Source of the DNA: DASPWW01 sp963803425 | Lineage (GTDB): Bacteria > Actinomycetota > Thermoleophilia > Solirubrobacterales > 70-9 | Assembly: GCA_963803425.1 (NCBI GenBank) | Contig: CAWDMA010000001.1 | Location: 1,426,001 to 1,490,000 of the forward strand | Direction of reading: 5' to 3' | DNA: 64,000 nt | Shown: positions 31,084-39,724 of the stretch, piece by piece | Layout of the letters: each line of letters opens with the position of its first letter | Numbering within the stretch: position 1 is the first letter of the stretch | Translations under genes and position numbers: made by a program | The notes under the pieces: model-generated | The model's database searches: none | What the model saw: only the letters and a program-made list of their open reading frames with translations | Told to the model about the DNA's origin: nothing

Positions 31084-32418
31084 TCAGCCCTTCTTGTCGC
31101 GACTCCGATTCCGCTTCGAGCCGTGCTGCTCTTTCCCGCCGCCGGACCCCTTTCGCTTCGGTTCGAGCGCGGAGATGCTGGCGTATCCCGTCAGGTAGAT
31201 CTTCTCGCCATCGGAGATCACCGGGTTGTAGGCGCCCCGGTCGAGGTTGAAGACGGGCTTCCCGGTGCGGACGTTGAACCCGACCGTCTTGCGCAGGTCC
31301 ACGTTCGACAGGTAGAAGACATCGCCGATCACGCTCCCGGCGCCGCTGATCTCGCCGCCCATCTCGACGCGCCACAACTCGTTCCCGGTGCGGGCGTTGA
31401 GCGCGTACACGGCGCCGGCGTTGGAGCCGACGAACACGCCCGGCGGAAGGCCCTTCGGGTCCGCGATCGCCGGCGCCGCGTACACGTACCCGCTCAGCGA
31501 ATGCGTCCAGGCGAGCTCGCCGGTGGTCTGATCGAAGCTGTACACGCGCCCGTCGGCGTTTCCGGCGTACACGCGGCCGTACGCCACCGCCGGGGTTGAG
31601 TAGAAGCGGCCGGACTGCCCGAACGCGGCGCCGAGGTCGGACGAGTCCCACCGCACCGCCCCGTTGTCCGCTCGCATCGCGTACATCTTCCCCGCGTAGT
31701 CGCCGACGAAGAGCGTCCCGTCGTGGAGCGCAGGGCCCGCCTTCACGTTCCCGTCTGTGGGCGTCCGCCACGCCACCTTCCCGCTGTCCTCGTCGAGCGC
31801 GAACACGTCACCGCCCTCGCAGCCGAGGTAGACGCGGCCCGCGCCGACCACCGGGGAGGACTCGGAGCGGCCGGGGAGGTCGTGCCTCCACTTCACCTTG
31901 CCGGTGTTGGCGTCGAGCGCGACCGCCTGCCCCGGGTCCAGCGTGGTCAGGTAGATCCGGTCGTGCCCGAACGCAGGCGACGAGGCGCTCAGCCGGCCGA
32001 TGTCGCGCTTCCACTTCACGTTTCCCGTCTCCGAGTTCAACGCGAAGACCGTTGCGTCGTTGTTCATCGCGTACACGGTCCTGCCCACCACGATCGGCGA
32101 GAACTCGAGCAGCTGGCCGGCATCGAACTGCCACTTCGTGCGGAACGGCGGACCGAGGCCGGTGACGGGCAGGTATCGGGTGCGGGCGCGGTTCAGCCCG
32201 TACACCCGCCAATCGATCAGCTTGCGCTTGGGCTGTTTCTTGCGCTCCGATACCGGCTTCGCCTCGAACCCCGTCCCCGGATTGGAGACGTCGCCGGGAC
32301 GCTTCAGTGCGAAGTACCCGCCTACGGCGCAGCCCGCGAGCAGGATCACCGCGATCCCGCACGCGTACGCGCGCTGGGCGGCGGACCACGACCGCCACAT
32401 GCCGAGCACTCGACTCAT
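31084..32418 (-). CDS. PQQ-repeat beta-propeller protein, membrane-anchored
   Basis: Extracytoplasmic beta-propeller of the BamB/PQQ-enzyme repeat type, 444 residues. An N-terminal hydrophobic segment (AYACGIAVILLAGCAVGGY) is either a membrane anchor or a lipoprotein signal (LLAGC). Blades recur with VYALNARTGNELWRVE, VYSFDQTTGELAWTHS and VFALDEDSGKVAWRTP. The C-terminus is basic (KRNRSRDKKG). No dehydrogenase residues were seen, so a scaffolding role is more likely than PQQ catalysis. ATG 32418 follows TAGCAT (minus strand, 32428-32433) by nine bases. Confidence 0.88.
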   Translation of the reverse strand: MSRVLGMWRSWSAAQRAYACGIAVILLAGCAVGGYFALKRPGDVSNPGTGFEAKPVSERKKQPKRKLIDWRVYGLNRARTRYLPVTGLGPPFRTKWQFDAGQLLEFSPIVVGRTVYAMNNDATVFALNSETGNVKWKRDIGRLSASSPAFGHDRIYLTTLDPGQAVALDANTGKVKWRHDLPGRSESSPVVGAGRVYLGCEGGDVFALDEDSGKVAWRTPTDGNVKAGPALHDGTLFVGDYAGKMYAMRADNGAVRWDSSDLGAAFGQSGRFYSTPAVAYGRVYAGNADGRVYSFDQTTGELAWTHSLSGYVYAAPAIADPKGLPPGVFVGSNAGAVYALNARTGNELWRVEMGGEISGAGSVIGDVFYLSNVDLRKTVGFNVRTGKPVFNLDRGAYNPVISDGEKIYLTGYASISALEPKRKGSGGGKEQHGSKRNRSRDKKG

Positions 32419-32427
32419 CTCCGAGCC

Positions 32428-32437
32428 ATGCTACGAA
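32428..32437. promoter_or_regulatory. Possible bidirectional -10 pair (PQQ gene / nucleotidyltransferase)
   Basis: ATGCTACGAA: on the minus strand TAGCAT serves the PQQ gene, nine bases before its ATG; on the plus strand TACGAA, an imperfect -10, shares the central TA (32432-32433) and is six bases before the GTG at 32444. The plus-strand half is weak. Confidence 0.4.
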
Positions 32438-32443
32438 ACGGTC

Positions 32444-33592
32444 GTGCTGGCTCCCGACGGCTCCGACCCCGAGCGCCTGGCGGAGCGCCTCGCGGCGATC
32501 CCAGGGCTCGACCGCGTTCGCGATGCCGCCGGATCGACCCCGGCATACCTCGTCGGCGGCGCCGTCCGCGATCTCCTCCTCGATCTGGCGCTCGCAGACC
32601 TCGACGTGGTCGTCGAGGGCGATGCTGCGGCGGTCGCTCGGGAGCTCGGCGGCGAGCCGCTCGCCGGCGGCCGGTTCGCGACCGCCCGGGCGACGGTCGC
32701 CGGTGTTGTCGTCGATGTGGCGAGCGCCCGGGCGGAGGCATACCCCAAGCCGGGGGCGCTCCCCGAGGTGCGGCCCGCGACGCTCGCCGAGGACCTGGCC
32801 CGGCGAGACTTCACGGTGAACGCGATGGCGATCCCGCTCCACCCGGACCCGCGCCTGGTCGATCCTCACGGCGGCGAGGCGGACCTCGGCGAGGCGGTGC
32901 TGCGGGTGCTCCACCCGCGCTCGTTCGTGGACGATCCGACCCGCGCGCTGCGGGCGGCGCGGTACGCGGCCCGATTCGAATTCGCGCTCGATCCCGACAC
33001 CGAGCGGCTGGCGCGGGCAGCGGACCTCGGCACGGTGTCCGCGGAGCGGATCGAGGCGGACCTGATCCGGCTGGCGGCGGAGCCGCGCGCCAGGGCCGGC
33101 TTCGAGCTGCTCGACCAATGGGGGCTGGTCCGGCTCCAGAAGGGCGGTGCGGACGCGATCGACGCCGTCTCCGCCCTGCTCCAGCGCCCGCCGTGGGAGG
33201 GGACCGTGGACGTCGGGCTGGCCGTCCACGCCGCTGCCACCGGGCGCGCTCCGGGCGCGGCGGGGCGCCTGCGCGATATCGGGACTGGGGCGCGCGAGCT
33301 CGCAGCCGCGGTCCCGGAGCGAGCCTCCGAGGCGACGAGGCTCGCGAGCGCCAGCACGGAGGTGGAGCTGTTGCTGGCGCGGGCGCTCGGGGCGGAATGG
33401 ACGGAGCGCTACATGACGGAGTGGGCGGGTGTCCGGCTCGAGATCGACGGCGAGGACCTGCGCGCCGCCGGAGTCGAGCAGGGCCCGGCGATCGGCCGGG
33501 CGCTGGAAGCGGCGCTCGATCGCAAGCTCGACGGGGAGATCGCGGGACGCGATCAGGAGCTCCGCGCCGCGCTCGACGCCGCGCAGGGGTGA
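32444..33592 (+). CDS. CCA-adding enzyme / poly(A) polymerase family nucleotidyltransferase
   Basis: Class II tRNA nucleotidyltransferase-like protein of 382 residues. The head domain has the GG motif and acidic pair in YLVGGAVRDLLLDLALADLD and VVVEGD, then RRDFTVNAMAI and DPTRALRAARYAARFEF (nucleotide-selecting region). No HD domain is seen. It probably matures tRNA 3' ends, but a poly(A) polymerase role is not excluded. GTG 32444 is preferred; ATG 32399 would make this gene overlap the start of the divergent PQQ gene. Confidence 0.85.
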   Translation: MLAPDGSDPERLAERLAAIPGLDRVRDAAGSTPAYLVGGAVRDLLLDLALADLDVVVEGDAAAVARELGGEPLAGGRFATARATVAGVVVDVASARAEAYPKPGALPEVRPATLAEDLARRDFTVNAMAIPLHPDPRLVDPHGGEADLGEAVLRVLHPRSFVDDPTRALRAARYAARFEFALDPDTERLARAADLGTVSAERIEADLIRLAAEPRARAGFELLDQWGLVRLQKGGADAIDAVSALLQRPPWEGTVDVGLAVHAAATGRAPGAAGRLRDIGTGARELAAAVPERASEATRLASASTEVELLLARALGAEWTERYMTEWAGVRLEIDGEDLRAAGVEQGPAIGRALEAALDRKLDGEIAGRDQELRAALDAAQG

Positions 33593-33605
33593 CATCCTGG
33601 GTTCG

Positions 33606-34385
33606 ATGGAGTGGAAGCACAGCGACGGCCGTCGGTGGCTCGAGGCGGAGCTGCCCGATGCGCGGGCCGCGTTCACGACGCGGGTCGGAGGCGTCAGCCG
33701 GGATCCGTTCGCGAGCCTCAACCTCGCCGTCCTGAACGGCGACCGCGTCGACGACGTCCGCGAGAACCGCCGCCGGATCGCGTCCTCGCTCGGCCACCCT
33801 CCGGAGCGGGTGCTGATCGGGCGCCAGGTGCACGGCGCGGAGCTCGCCGAGCACGATCGCCCCCAGATGCCGAGCGCCTTCGCCGAGCCGGGCCCCGAGC
33901 TTCCGGATGTGGACGGCCAGGTCGCTCGGGCGGAGGGGTTGGTGCCGCTGGTGATGGTCGCCGACTGCCTACCCGTCGCGCTCAGCGGACCCGACGGCGT
34001 CGCGATGCTGCACTGCGGGTGGCGCGGGCTCGCAGCGGGGATCGTTGAGCGGGGAGCGCGCGCCGTCGACGCGACGGCGGCGGCGATCGGGCCCGGGATC
34101 GGGCCGTGCTGCTACGAGGTCGGCGACGAGGTGCTCGATGCGTTCGCCGGGCTCGGCGACGGGATCAGCGCGGGCCGGATGCTCGACCTGCCGGAGGTGG
34201 CGCGCCGGCTGCTGACCCGGGCCGGGGTCGAGCAGGCGGTCGCGTCGGAGCTGTGCACGAGCTGCAATCCCGATCTGCTGTATTCCCACCGCCGCGACGG
34301 CCCCCGCACGGGCCGCCAGGCGGGGCTTGTGTGGATCACGGACCCGCCGGCGGCGGACGCTAAGCGGAGCACGCCGCCGGAATGA
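33606..34385 (+). CDS. pgeF: PgeF/YfiH-family protein (peptidoglycan editing factor / purine nucleoside phosphorylase-like)
   Basis: DUF152/laccase-domain protein of 259 residues, zinc-dependent and linked to peptidoglycan precursor quality control or purine nucleoside cleavage. Metal-site motifs are RQVHGAEL, VMVADCLPVAL and LHCGWRGLAAG, followed by GPGIGPCCYEVG and CTSCNPDLLYSHRRDG. The C-terminus is altered: the last residues PAADAKRSTPPE are encoded by palindromic element E (34347-34380), whose right end also supplies the TGA stop and the ATG of yggS (ATGA). Confidence 0.93.
   Translation: MEWKHSDGRRWLEAELPDARAAFTTRVGGVSRDPFASLNLAVLNGDRVDDVRENRRRIASSLGHPPERVLIGRQVHGAELAEHDRPQMPSAFAEPGPELPDVDGQVARAEGLVPLVMVADCLPVALSGPDGVAMLHCGWRGLAAGIVERGARAVDATAAAIGPGIGPCCYEVGDEVLDAFAGLGDGISAGRMLDLPEVARRLLTRAGVEQAVASELCTSCNPDLLYSHRRDGPRTGRQAGLVWITDPPAADAKRSTPPE
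34347..34380 (+). repeat. Palindromic element copy E (type II), at the pgeF-yggS junction
   Basis: 34 bp: arm CCGGCGGCG, loop GACGCTAAGCGGAGCA, arm CGCCGCCGG. If the arms are drawn shorter, the loop reads GCGGACGCTAAGCGGAGCA, as in the other type II copies. The right flank AATGAATC gives the overlapping stop and start codons. Confidence 0.78.
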
Positions 34386-35020
34386 ATCCGGGATTGATCC
34401 ATGGGATCGAGCCCACCACGGTCGCCGCCAGCCTGGCGCGCGTCCGCGACCGCACCGGTCCGGACGTCGAGATCCTCGCCGCCACCAAGTACGTCCCGCT
34501 CGCGGACATGGGCGTGCTCGCGGAGGGCGGCATCACCCTGGTCGGGGAGAACCGCCTCCAGGACATGGAGGCGAAGCAGGAGCGGTGGGGAGACGCGTTC
34601 GAGTGGGACTTCATCGGCAACGTGCAGAGCCGGAAGGTGAAGCAGATCGTCCCGCGAGTGCGGCTGATCCACTCGATCGCGACCGACTCCGCGCTGGAGC
34701 AGCTCGGCCGGCACGCCCCCCCCGAGGCGGAGGTGCTGGTCGAGGTCAACCTCGCCGGTGAGCAGTCGAAGGGCGGCGTCGCCCCGGCGGAGCTGCCGGG
34801 GTTCATCGAGCGCTGTCCCGTGCGCGTCGTAGGGCTGGCGACGATGCCGCCGTTCACGCAGCGCGCCGAGGACTCGCGGCCCCATTTCGCCGGGCTCGCG
34901 GAGCTCGCAGCCGCGCACGGGTTGCGGCGACTCTCGATGGGGACGAGCCAGGATTGGGAGGTGGCGGTGGACGAGGGCGCGACGATCATCCGGCTTGGCA
35001 CGGCGCTGTACGGCGGCTGA
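34382..35020 (+). CDS. yggS: YggS/PLPBP-family PLP-binding protein
   Basis: PLP homeostasis protein of 212 residues, a non-catalytic alanine-racemase-like barrel. The PLP lysine is in ILAATKYVPLADM; VGENRLQDMEAK, WDFIGNVQSRKVKQI and LSMGTSQDWEVAVDEGATIIRLG are the family blocks (the last binds phosphate). It sits between pgeF and sepF, the order seen downstream of ftsZ in many Actinobacteria, although ftsZ is not here. Confidence 0.95.
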   Translation: MNPGLIHGIEPTTVAASLARVRDRTGPDVEILAATKYVPLADMGVLAEGGITLVGENRLQDMEAKQERWGDAFEWDFIGNVQSRKVKQIVPRVRLIHSIATDSALEQLGRHAPPEAEVLVEVNLAGEQSKGGVAPAELPGFIERCPVRVVGLATMPPFTQRAEDSRPHFAGLAELAAAHGLRRLSMGTSQDWEVAVDEGATIIRLGTALYGG

Positions 35021-35135
35021 GCCGGCGTCACGCACGACCACGCCCACAGCCGGTGGGTCGGACCAGTCATAATCGGCCGAGGCGATCTGCGTACAAGCGG
35101 AGGAAATCCCCGCTAGAAAGCGAAATTCGCCAACG

Positions 35136-35711
35136 ATGGCCTTGCGCGACACATGGCACCGTTCCCTCGTGTACTTCGGTCTTGCCGAGGATTACGAGGA
35201 GGGACCTGAGGTCTACGACCCCGATACCTCGGCAGAGGACGAGCTGTTCGAGGAGGAGCCGATGGAGGAGGTGGAGCCGGCCCCGCGCCGCCGTGAGCGC
35301 GCCGCGCCGGTGCGGCGGATCGAGTCGGCGCCGCGTTCGCGCTCTCGCGACGAGATCGACGACATCTTCTCCGACGAGGCGCCGACCGCGGGCGGCGACC
35401 GGATGCTGCGCCCCGTCGGGAACGGCGGCGCCGACTCCCAGGTCCACCTGGTCACCCCGCGCACGTTCAACGACGCGCAGGAGGTGGCCGACAAGTTCAA
35501 GCGCTCGATCCCGGTGATCATGAACCTGCAGGGGACCGACACCGAGCTTTCCCGGCGCCTGATCGACTTCGCCTCGGGCCTCACGTACGCCCTCAACGGC
35601 GGGATGCAGAAGATCGCCGAGAAGACCTTCCTGCTGACGCCGCGCAACGTCGAGGTGTCGGCCGAGCAGCAGGCGCGCCTCGTCGAGAAGGGCTTCTTCA
35701 ACCAGAGCTGA
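35136..35711 (+). CDS. sepF: Cell division protein SepF
   Basis: Membrane-binding FtsZ anchor, 191 residues. The N-terminus MALRDTWHRSLVYFGLAEDY forms the amphipathic membrane-binding helix, followed by an acidic, disordered linker (residues 25-100) and the SepF core (VHLVTPRTFNDAQEVADKF, PVIMNLQGTDTELSRRLIDF, GLTYALNGGMQKIAEKTFLLTP). A CATAAT hexamer at 35068-35073 gives a leader of about 55 bases. The 115-base gap after yggS holds only this promoter. Confidence 0.95.
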   Translation: MALRDTWHRSLVYFGLAEDYEEGPEVYDPDTSAEDELFEEEPMEEVEPAPRRRERAAPVRRIESAPRSRSRDEIDDIFSDEAPTAGGDRMLRPVGNGGADSQVHLVTPRTFNDAQEVADKFKRSIPVIMNLQGTDTELSRRLIDFASGLTYALNGGMQKIAEKTFLLTPRNVEVSAEQQARLVEKGFFNQS

Positions 35712-35759
35712 CGGATCGCCGCGCGCAGCACGCGAACGGTCTTCCATACTCTTGTGCGG

Positions 35760-36533
35760 ATGCGGATCGGGTTCGCGGGAGCTGGAAGGTTGGCAGCCGC
35801 CATGGCCCGCGGGTGGACGGCGGCAGAGGATCGGCCGGAGCTGCTCACCTTCGCCGACGCCGGCTCGGGGCGAGCGGCGGCGCTCGCCGACGAGGTCGGC
35901 GGCGAGGCGGTCGCCGACCTAGCGGAGCTGGCGGGCCGCGCGGACATGCTGGTGCTCGCCGTCAAGCGGACCGCGCTGGACGAGGTCGCTGCCGCGCTCG
36001 GCGGGGATCCGCCCCCGATCGTCTCGGTGATGGCGGGGGTGCGGCCGGAGCGTCTCGCCGGGGCGCTTCCCGGCGCCTCGATCGTGATCGCGATCCCGAA
36101 CGTCGCGGTCGAGGTCCGCCGCGGGGTGACCTGCGTGGTGCCGCCGCCGAGCACGGTCCCCGACGAGCACCGCCACCTCCTGTTCGAGGCGCTCGAGCAG
36201 CTCGGAAGCCTCGTACCGGTGTCGGCGAGCGAGATCGAGGGCGCCACCGCGATCATGTCGTGCTCGCCCGCCTACCTGGCGCTGGTCTCGGAGACCCTGT
36301 CGGACGTGGGTGCGGAGGAGGGGATCGACGCGGGTCTGGCCCACGAGCTCGTGGTCGAGACGCTGGCGGGCACGGCGGAGCTGCTCCGCGTCCGCACGCC
36401 CGCCGAGGTCCGCGCCGCGGTCGCCTCGCCCGGCGGGGCGACGGAGGCCGGCCTGGAAGCGCTCGACCGCGGCGGCCTGCCGGCAGCGCTGCGAGCGGCA
36501 GTCGCTGTCTCTCTCGAGAGGATGCGGGGATGA
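35760..36533 (+). CDS. proC: Pyrroline-5-carboxylate reductase
   Basis: NAD(P)H-dependent last step of proline synthesis; 257 residues. It starts with the Rossmann MRIGFAGAGRLAAAMARGW and has LVLAVKRTALDEV, IVSVMAGVRPERLAGAL, RVMPN-equivalent IAIPNVAVEVRRGVT and the C-terminal dimer motif VASPGGATEAGLEAL. ATG 35760 lies nine bases after CATACT (35745-35750); GTG 35754 would be too close to that hexamer. Overlaps yggT by ATGA. Confidence 0.93.
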   Translation: MRIGFAGAGRLAAAMARGWTAAEDRPELLTFADAGSGRAAALADEVGGEAVADLAELAGRADMLVLAVKRTALDEVAAALGGDPPPIVSVMAGVRPERLAGALPGASIVIAIPNVAVEVRRGVTCVVPPPSTVPDEHRHLLFEALEQLGSLVPVSASEIEGATAIMSCSPAYLALVSETLSDVGAEEGIDAGLAHELVVETLAGTAELLRVRTPAEVRAAVASPGGATEAGLEALDRGGLPAALRAAVAVSLERMRG

Positions 36534-36832
36534 CGACCCTGATCGCGCTCGCCCGGGGCGACGTCGCCGACTACGTCGCCGCGCTGTTCCTCGTCTACAT
36601 GATCTTGATCTTCGCCGCGATCCTGATCTCGTGGGTCGAGGCGCTCGGCCGGATGCCCTACAACCCGTACCTCCGCGCGATCGTCGACTTCGTCGGACAG
36701 GTGACCGGCCCGTACCTGCGGGTCTTCAGGCGGTTCATCCCGTCGATCGGGATGCTCGACTTCAGCCCGATCGTGGCGATCATCGTGCTGCTGATCGCAC
36801 AGGCGGTGGTGGTCGGGTTGATCCGCGGTTGA
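36530..36832 (+). CDS. YggT-family membrane protein
   Basis: A 100-residue integral membrane protein with two helices (YVAALFLVYMILIFAAILIS and FSPIVAIIVLLIAQAVVVGL) flanking the family loop PYNPYLRAIVDFVGQ and GPYLRVFRRFIPSIGMLDFSP. Members are linked to division or envelope integrity and usually follow sepF. Coupled to proC (ATGA) and lspA (TTGA). Confidence 0.92.
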   Translation: MTTLIALARGDVADYVAALFLVYMILIFAAILISWVEALGRMPYNPYLRAIVDFVGQVTGPYLRVFRRFIPSIGMLDFSPIVAIIVLLIAQAVVVGLIRG

Positions 36833-37302
36833 GCCCCGCGCTGCGCGGCTGGGCGCGCATGCTCGCCGTCGCGGCCGCCGTCTTCGCGCTCGACCAGACG
36901 ACCAAGGCGCTCGTCTCCGCAGCGCTCGCGCCCGGTGAGCACGAGTCGCTGGTGCTCGGCGTCGACCTCGCGCACGTCCGCAACCGGGGGATCGCGTTCG
37001 GCTTGTTCGCCGACGGCCAGGCCGCGGTGCTGGTGGTGACCGTCGCGGCGCTGGTCCTGATCGGCGTCTACTTCGCGTACGGCGCGGCGCGCCCAGGACT
37101 GTGGCTCGGCGTTGGCCTGCTGCTCGGCGGGGCGGTCGGAAACCTCGTCGACCGGCTGTCGGCCGACTTCGTCACGGACTTCATCGATCCCCCGCTGTGG
37201 CCCGCGTTCAATGTCGCCGATATCGCGATCGTGGTCGGAATCGTGGTTCTCGTGCTGGCCCATCGCCCCAGGCCGGAGTCGCAGCCGGCCGCGCCCGGAT
37301 GA
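36829..37302 (+). CDS. lspA: Lipoprotein signal peptidase (signal peptidase II)
   Basis: Cleaves prolipoprotein signal peptides in the membrane; 157 residues with four predicted helices. The catalytic aspartates are in GNLVDRLSADFVTDFID and FNVADIAIVVG, and DQTTKALV and VRNRGIAFGLFA are family blocks. TTG 36829 overlaps the yggT stop (TTGA); ATG 36859 is an in-frame alternative. The two lipoproteins encoded at 19-21 kb would be substrates. Confidence 0.95.
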   Translation: MSPALRGWARMLAVAAAVFALDQTTKALVSAALAPGEHESLVLGVDLAHVRNRGIAFGLFADGQAAVLVVTVAALVLIGVYFAYGAARPGLWLGVGLLLGGAVGNLVDRLSADFVTDFIDPPLWPAFNVADIAIVVGIVVLVLAHRPRPESQPAAPG

Positions 37303-37981
37303 GCTCCGAGGCGCCGCCGGCCGAGATCGTGTACCGCGACGACTCGGTATTGGTCGTCGACAAGCCGGCCGGCCTCGTCGTCCATCCGGCTCCCGGACAT
37401 CGCAGCGACACCCTCGTCGACCAGCTTCACGGGATCGCCGCCGGCGGGCCGAGCGGGCGACCCGGGATCGTCCACCGGCTCGACAAGGACACCTCCGGGC
37501 TGCTGGTGGTCGCCGCCACGCCGGAGGCGCACGCGGACCTCTCCCGGCAGGTCCGGTCGCGCTCGATGGAGCGCGAGTACGTCGCCCTTGTGGAGGGACG
37601 GCCGGGATCCCGCACCGGGACGATCGACGCGCCGGTCGGCCGCGACCGTCGCGCCCCGGACCGGATCACGGTGGGGGGCGGCGCCCGCGTCAGGCGCGGA
37701 CGCACTTCGAGGTGATCGAGGCGCTCCCCGAGGACACGCTGGTCGAGGTGCGGCTGGAGACGGGGCGCACACACCAGATTCGCGCCCACTTCGCCGCGAT
37801 CGGGCACCCGGTCGCGGGGGACCCGCGCTACGGGCACGCTCGCCGCCACGGGCTGGAGCGGCAGTTCCTGCACGCGCGGCGGCTCGCGTTCGCCCATCCG
37901 GTCACCGGCGAGAGAACGGAGCTCCGCTCCGGGCTCCCGGACGACCTCGCCGCTGCGCTGCAGCGGGCTCGCGGCCGGTAG
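37299..37981 (+). CDS. rluD: RluA/RluD-family rRNA pseudouridine synthase, frameshifted, without S4 domain
   Basis: Modifies uridines in 23S rRNA. The gene starts ATGA-coupled to lspA and has LVVDKPAGLVVHPAPGH, the catalytic Asp in GIVHRLDKDTSGLLVVA, then after a break THFEVIEALPEDTLVEV, ETGRTHQIRAHFAAIGHP and FLHARRLAFAHP. The reading frame changes near 37673-37690, next to a run of six G; one missing base would explain it. The restored product is about 227 residues and begins straight at the catalytic domain, lacking the S4 domain of typical RluD. Confidence 0.85.
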
Positions 37982-37993
37982 GCGCGGCCCGTC

Positions 37994-38119
37994 TACAATC
38001 CCGCCCCACCGACAACTACCCCCGCCGCAGCGAGGCGGAGCCCTGCCCGGGCACGAGCCCGGGTCTCCGCAGGCGCCGACGGGGCACTGCACACGCGTAC
38101 AAAACGAAGGGAAAGCCGA
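37994..38119 (+). promoter_or_regulatory. rpsB promoter and structured 5' leader
   Basis: TACAAT (37994-37999) is a good -10 and would give a leader of about 115 bases. Within it GCGGAG/CTCCGC and CCCGGG/CCCGGG pair into one long hairpin (38035-38070), followed by GAAGGGA as ribosome-binding site at 38106. An autoregulatory S2 leader is plausible but is not a motif I can name with certainty. Confidence 0.55.
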
Positions 38120-39109
38120 ATGAGTGAAGTGGGACTCAGGGAGCTGCTGGAGGCCGGCGTCCACTTCGGCCACCAGACGCGCCGATGGAACCCGCGCATG
38201 GGCCGCTACATCCATGGTGAGCGCGACGGGATCCACATCATCGACCTGCTGCAGACCCAGACGCTGCTCGAGGAAGCGAGCGAGTTCGGCGCCGACATCG
38301 CCCGCAGGGGCGGGACGATCCTGTTCGTCGGGACGAAGAAGCAGGCCCGCGACGCGATCGGGGAGATGGCGCGCAGCTCCGGGATGCCGTACGTGAACCA
38401 GCGCTGGCTCGGCGGGCTGCTCACGAACTTCGCGACGATCTCGAAGCGGATCGACCGCCTCCACGAGCTCACCGGGCTGTCCGAGGGCGGGCAGCTCGAG
38501 CTGCTCCCCACCAAGGAGAGGATGGCTCGCCAGGCCGAGCTCGCCAAGCTCGAGTACAACCTCGGCGGCGTCCGCGACCTGAAGCGGCTGCCGCAGGCCG
38601 TGTTCCTGATCGACCTGAAGACCGAGGAGATCGCGCTTCGGGAGGCCGCGCGGCTGCGGATCCCGATCATCGCGCTGGTCGACACCAACTGCGACCCGGA
38701 CCCAGTCGGCTACGTGATCCCGGGCAACGACGACGCGATCCGCTCCTGCGAGCTGGTGATTCGCCGGGTCGGGGAGGCGGTCGCGGAGTCGGCGGCAGCG
38801 TGGCGCACCGAGGAGGAGCGCCGCCGCGCCGAGGAGGAGCGAAAGCGCGCAGAGGAGGCGGAGCGCAAGCGGCAGGCCGAGGAGGAGCGAAAGCGCGCCG
38901 AGGAGGCAGCGAGGCAGGCCGAGGCCGCCGCCGCGGCCGAGCAGGCGGGGAAGGCCGATCAGCCGGATCGGGCGACGCCGGAGCAGGCGCCGGAGGCGCC
39001 CCGGATCCCGGCACACCCGCAGGCGGTCGCGCCCGACGAGCCCGTACCGCCGCCTGCGGAGCCCGCGCCCGCGCCGCCGAAGCCGGCCGAGGGGGCCGAG
39101 ACCAAGTGA
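38120..39109 (+). CDS. rpsB: 30S ribosomal protein S2 with a long charged C-terminal tail
   Basis: The S2 core (residues 1-232) is standard: LLEAGVHFGHQTRRWNPRM, GTKKQARDAIGEMA, WLGGLLTNFATI and DTNCDPDPVGYVIPGNDDA. It is followed by about 95 extra residues, first an E/R/K/A-rich helix (EERRRAEEERKRAEEAERKR, likely a single long alpha-helix), then a Pro/Ala-rich end. Such extensions occur in some Actinobacteria, but this one is long. Overlaps tsf by GTGA. Confidence 0.97.
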   Translation: MSEVGLRELLEAGVHFGHQTRRWNPRMGRYIHGERDGIHIIDLLQTQTLLEEASEFGADIARRGGTILFVGTKKQARDAIGEMARSSGMPYVNQRWLGGLLTNFATISKRIDRLHELTGLSEGGQLELLPTKERMARQAELAKLEYNLGGVRDLKRLPQAVFLIDLKTEEIALREAARLRIPIIALVDTNCDPDPVGYVIPGNDDAIRSCELVIRRVGEAVAESAAAWRTEEERRRAEEERKRAEEAERKRQAEEERKRAEEAARQAEAAAAAEQAGKADQPDRATPEQAPEAPRIPAHPQAVAPDEPVPPPAEPAPAPPKPAEGAETK

Positions 39110-39720
39110 GCCCCGAGGTGAGCGCTGCGGACGTGAAGGCGCTCCGCGAGCGCACCGGCGCCGGGATGATGGACTGCAAGGCGGCGCTCGCGGAGTCGGA
39201 CGGCGACACAGAGAAGGCGATCGAGCTGCTCCGTGTGAAGGGGCAGGCCTCCGCCGCGAAGCGCAGCGGACGGTCGACCGGCGAGGGCGTGGTCGCCTCG
39301 TACATCCACGCCACCGGGAAGGTTGGGGTGCTGGTCGAGATCCAGTCGGAGACCGACTTCGTGGCCCGCAACGAGGAGTTCCGCGAGTTCGCGCGCGAGG
39401 TCGCCGTCCACATCGCCGGGGCGAACCCGCCCGCCCAGTACGTCAGCGCCGAGGAGATTCCCGACGACGTCCGGGAGGCCGAGCGCGAGGTGCTGGTCAA
39501 GAAGGCGAGGGAGGACGGCAAGCCCGACGAGATCGTCGACAAGATCGTCGGCGGCCAGATCGGGAAGTGGGAGGGTGAGATCGCGCTGCTCGAGCAGGCG
39601 CACATCAACGCGGACCGCTACGAGGGCAAGACGATCGACGAGCAGCGGGCGGAGGTCGCCGCGAAGATGGGTGAGAACATCACGATCACGCGGTTCGCCC
39701 GGTTCGTGGTGGGGGAGTAA
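39106..39720 (+). CDS. tsf: Elongation factor Ts
   Basis: Nucleotide-exchange factor for EF-Tu; 204 residues, the short form with one core subdomain. DVKALRERTGAGMMDCKAAL (EF-Tu contact) and VEIQSETDFVARNEEF are diagnostic. GTG 39106 overlaps the rpsB stop. The gap to pyrH is four bases. Confidence 0.96.
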   Translation: MSPEVSAADVKALRERTGAGMMDCKAALAESDGDTEKAIELLRVKGQASAAKRSGRSTGEGVVASYIHATGKVGVLVEIQSETDFVARNEEFREFAREVAVHIAGANPPAQYVSAEEIPDDVREAEREVLVKKAREDGKPDEIVDKIVGGQIGKWEGEIALLEQAHINADRYEGKTIDEQRAEVAAKMGENITITRFARFVVGE

Positions 39721-39724
39721 GGCC

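Noticed and set aside
32399..32443. ATG 32399 as start of the CCA-type nucleotidyltransferase
   Set aside because: It would overlap the start of the divergent PQQ-repeat gene and its -10 hexamer; GTG 32444 retains the whole conserved head domain.
38035..38070. rpsB leader hairpin considered as a palindromic element copy
   Set aside because: The loop CACGAG and the arms do not match the conserved core; it is treated as part of the S2 leader.
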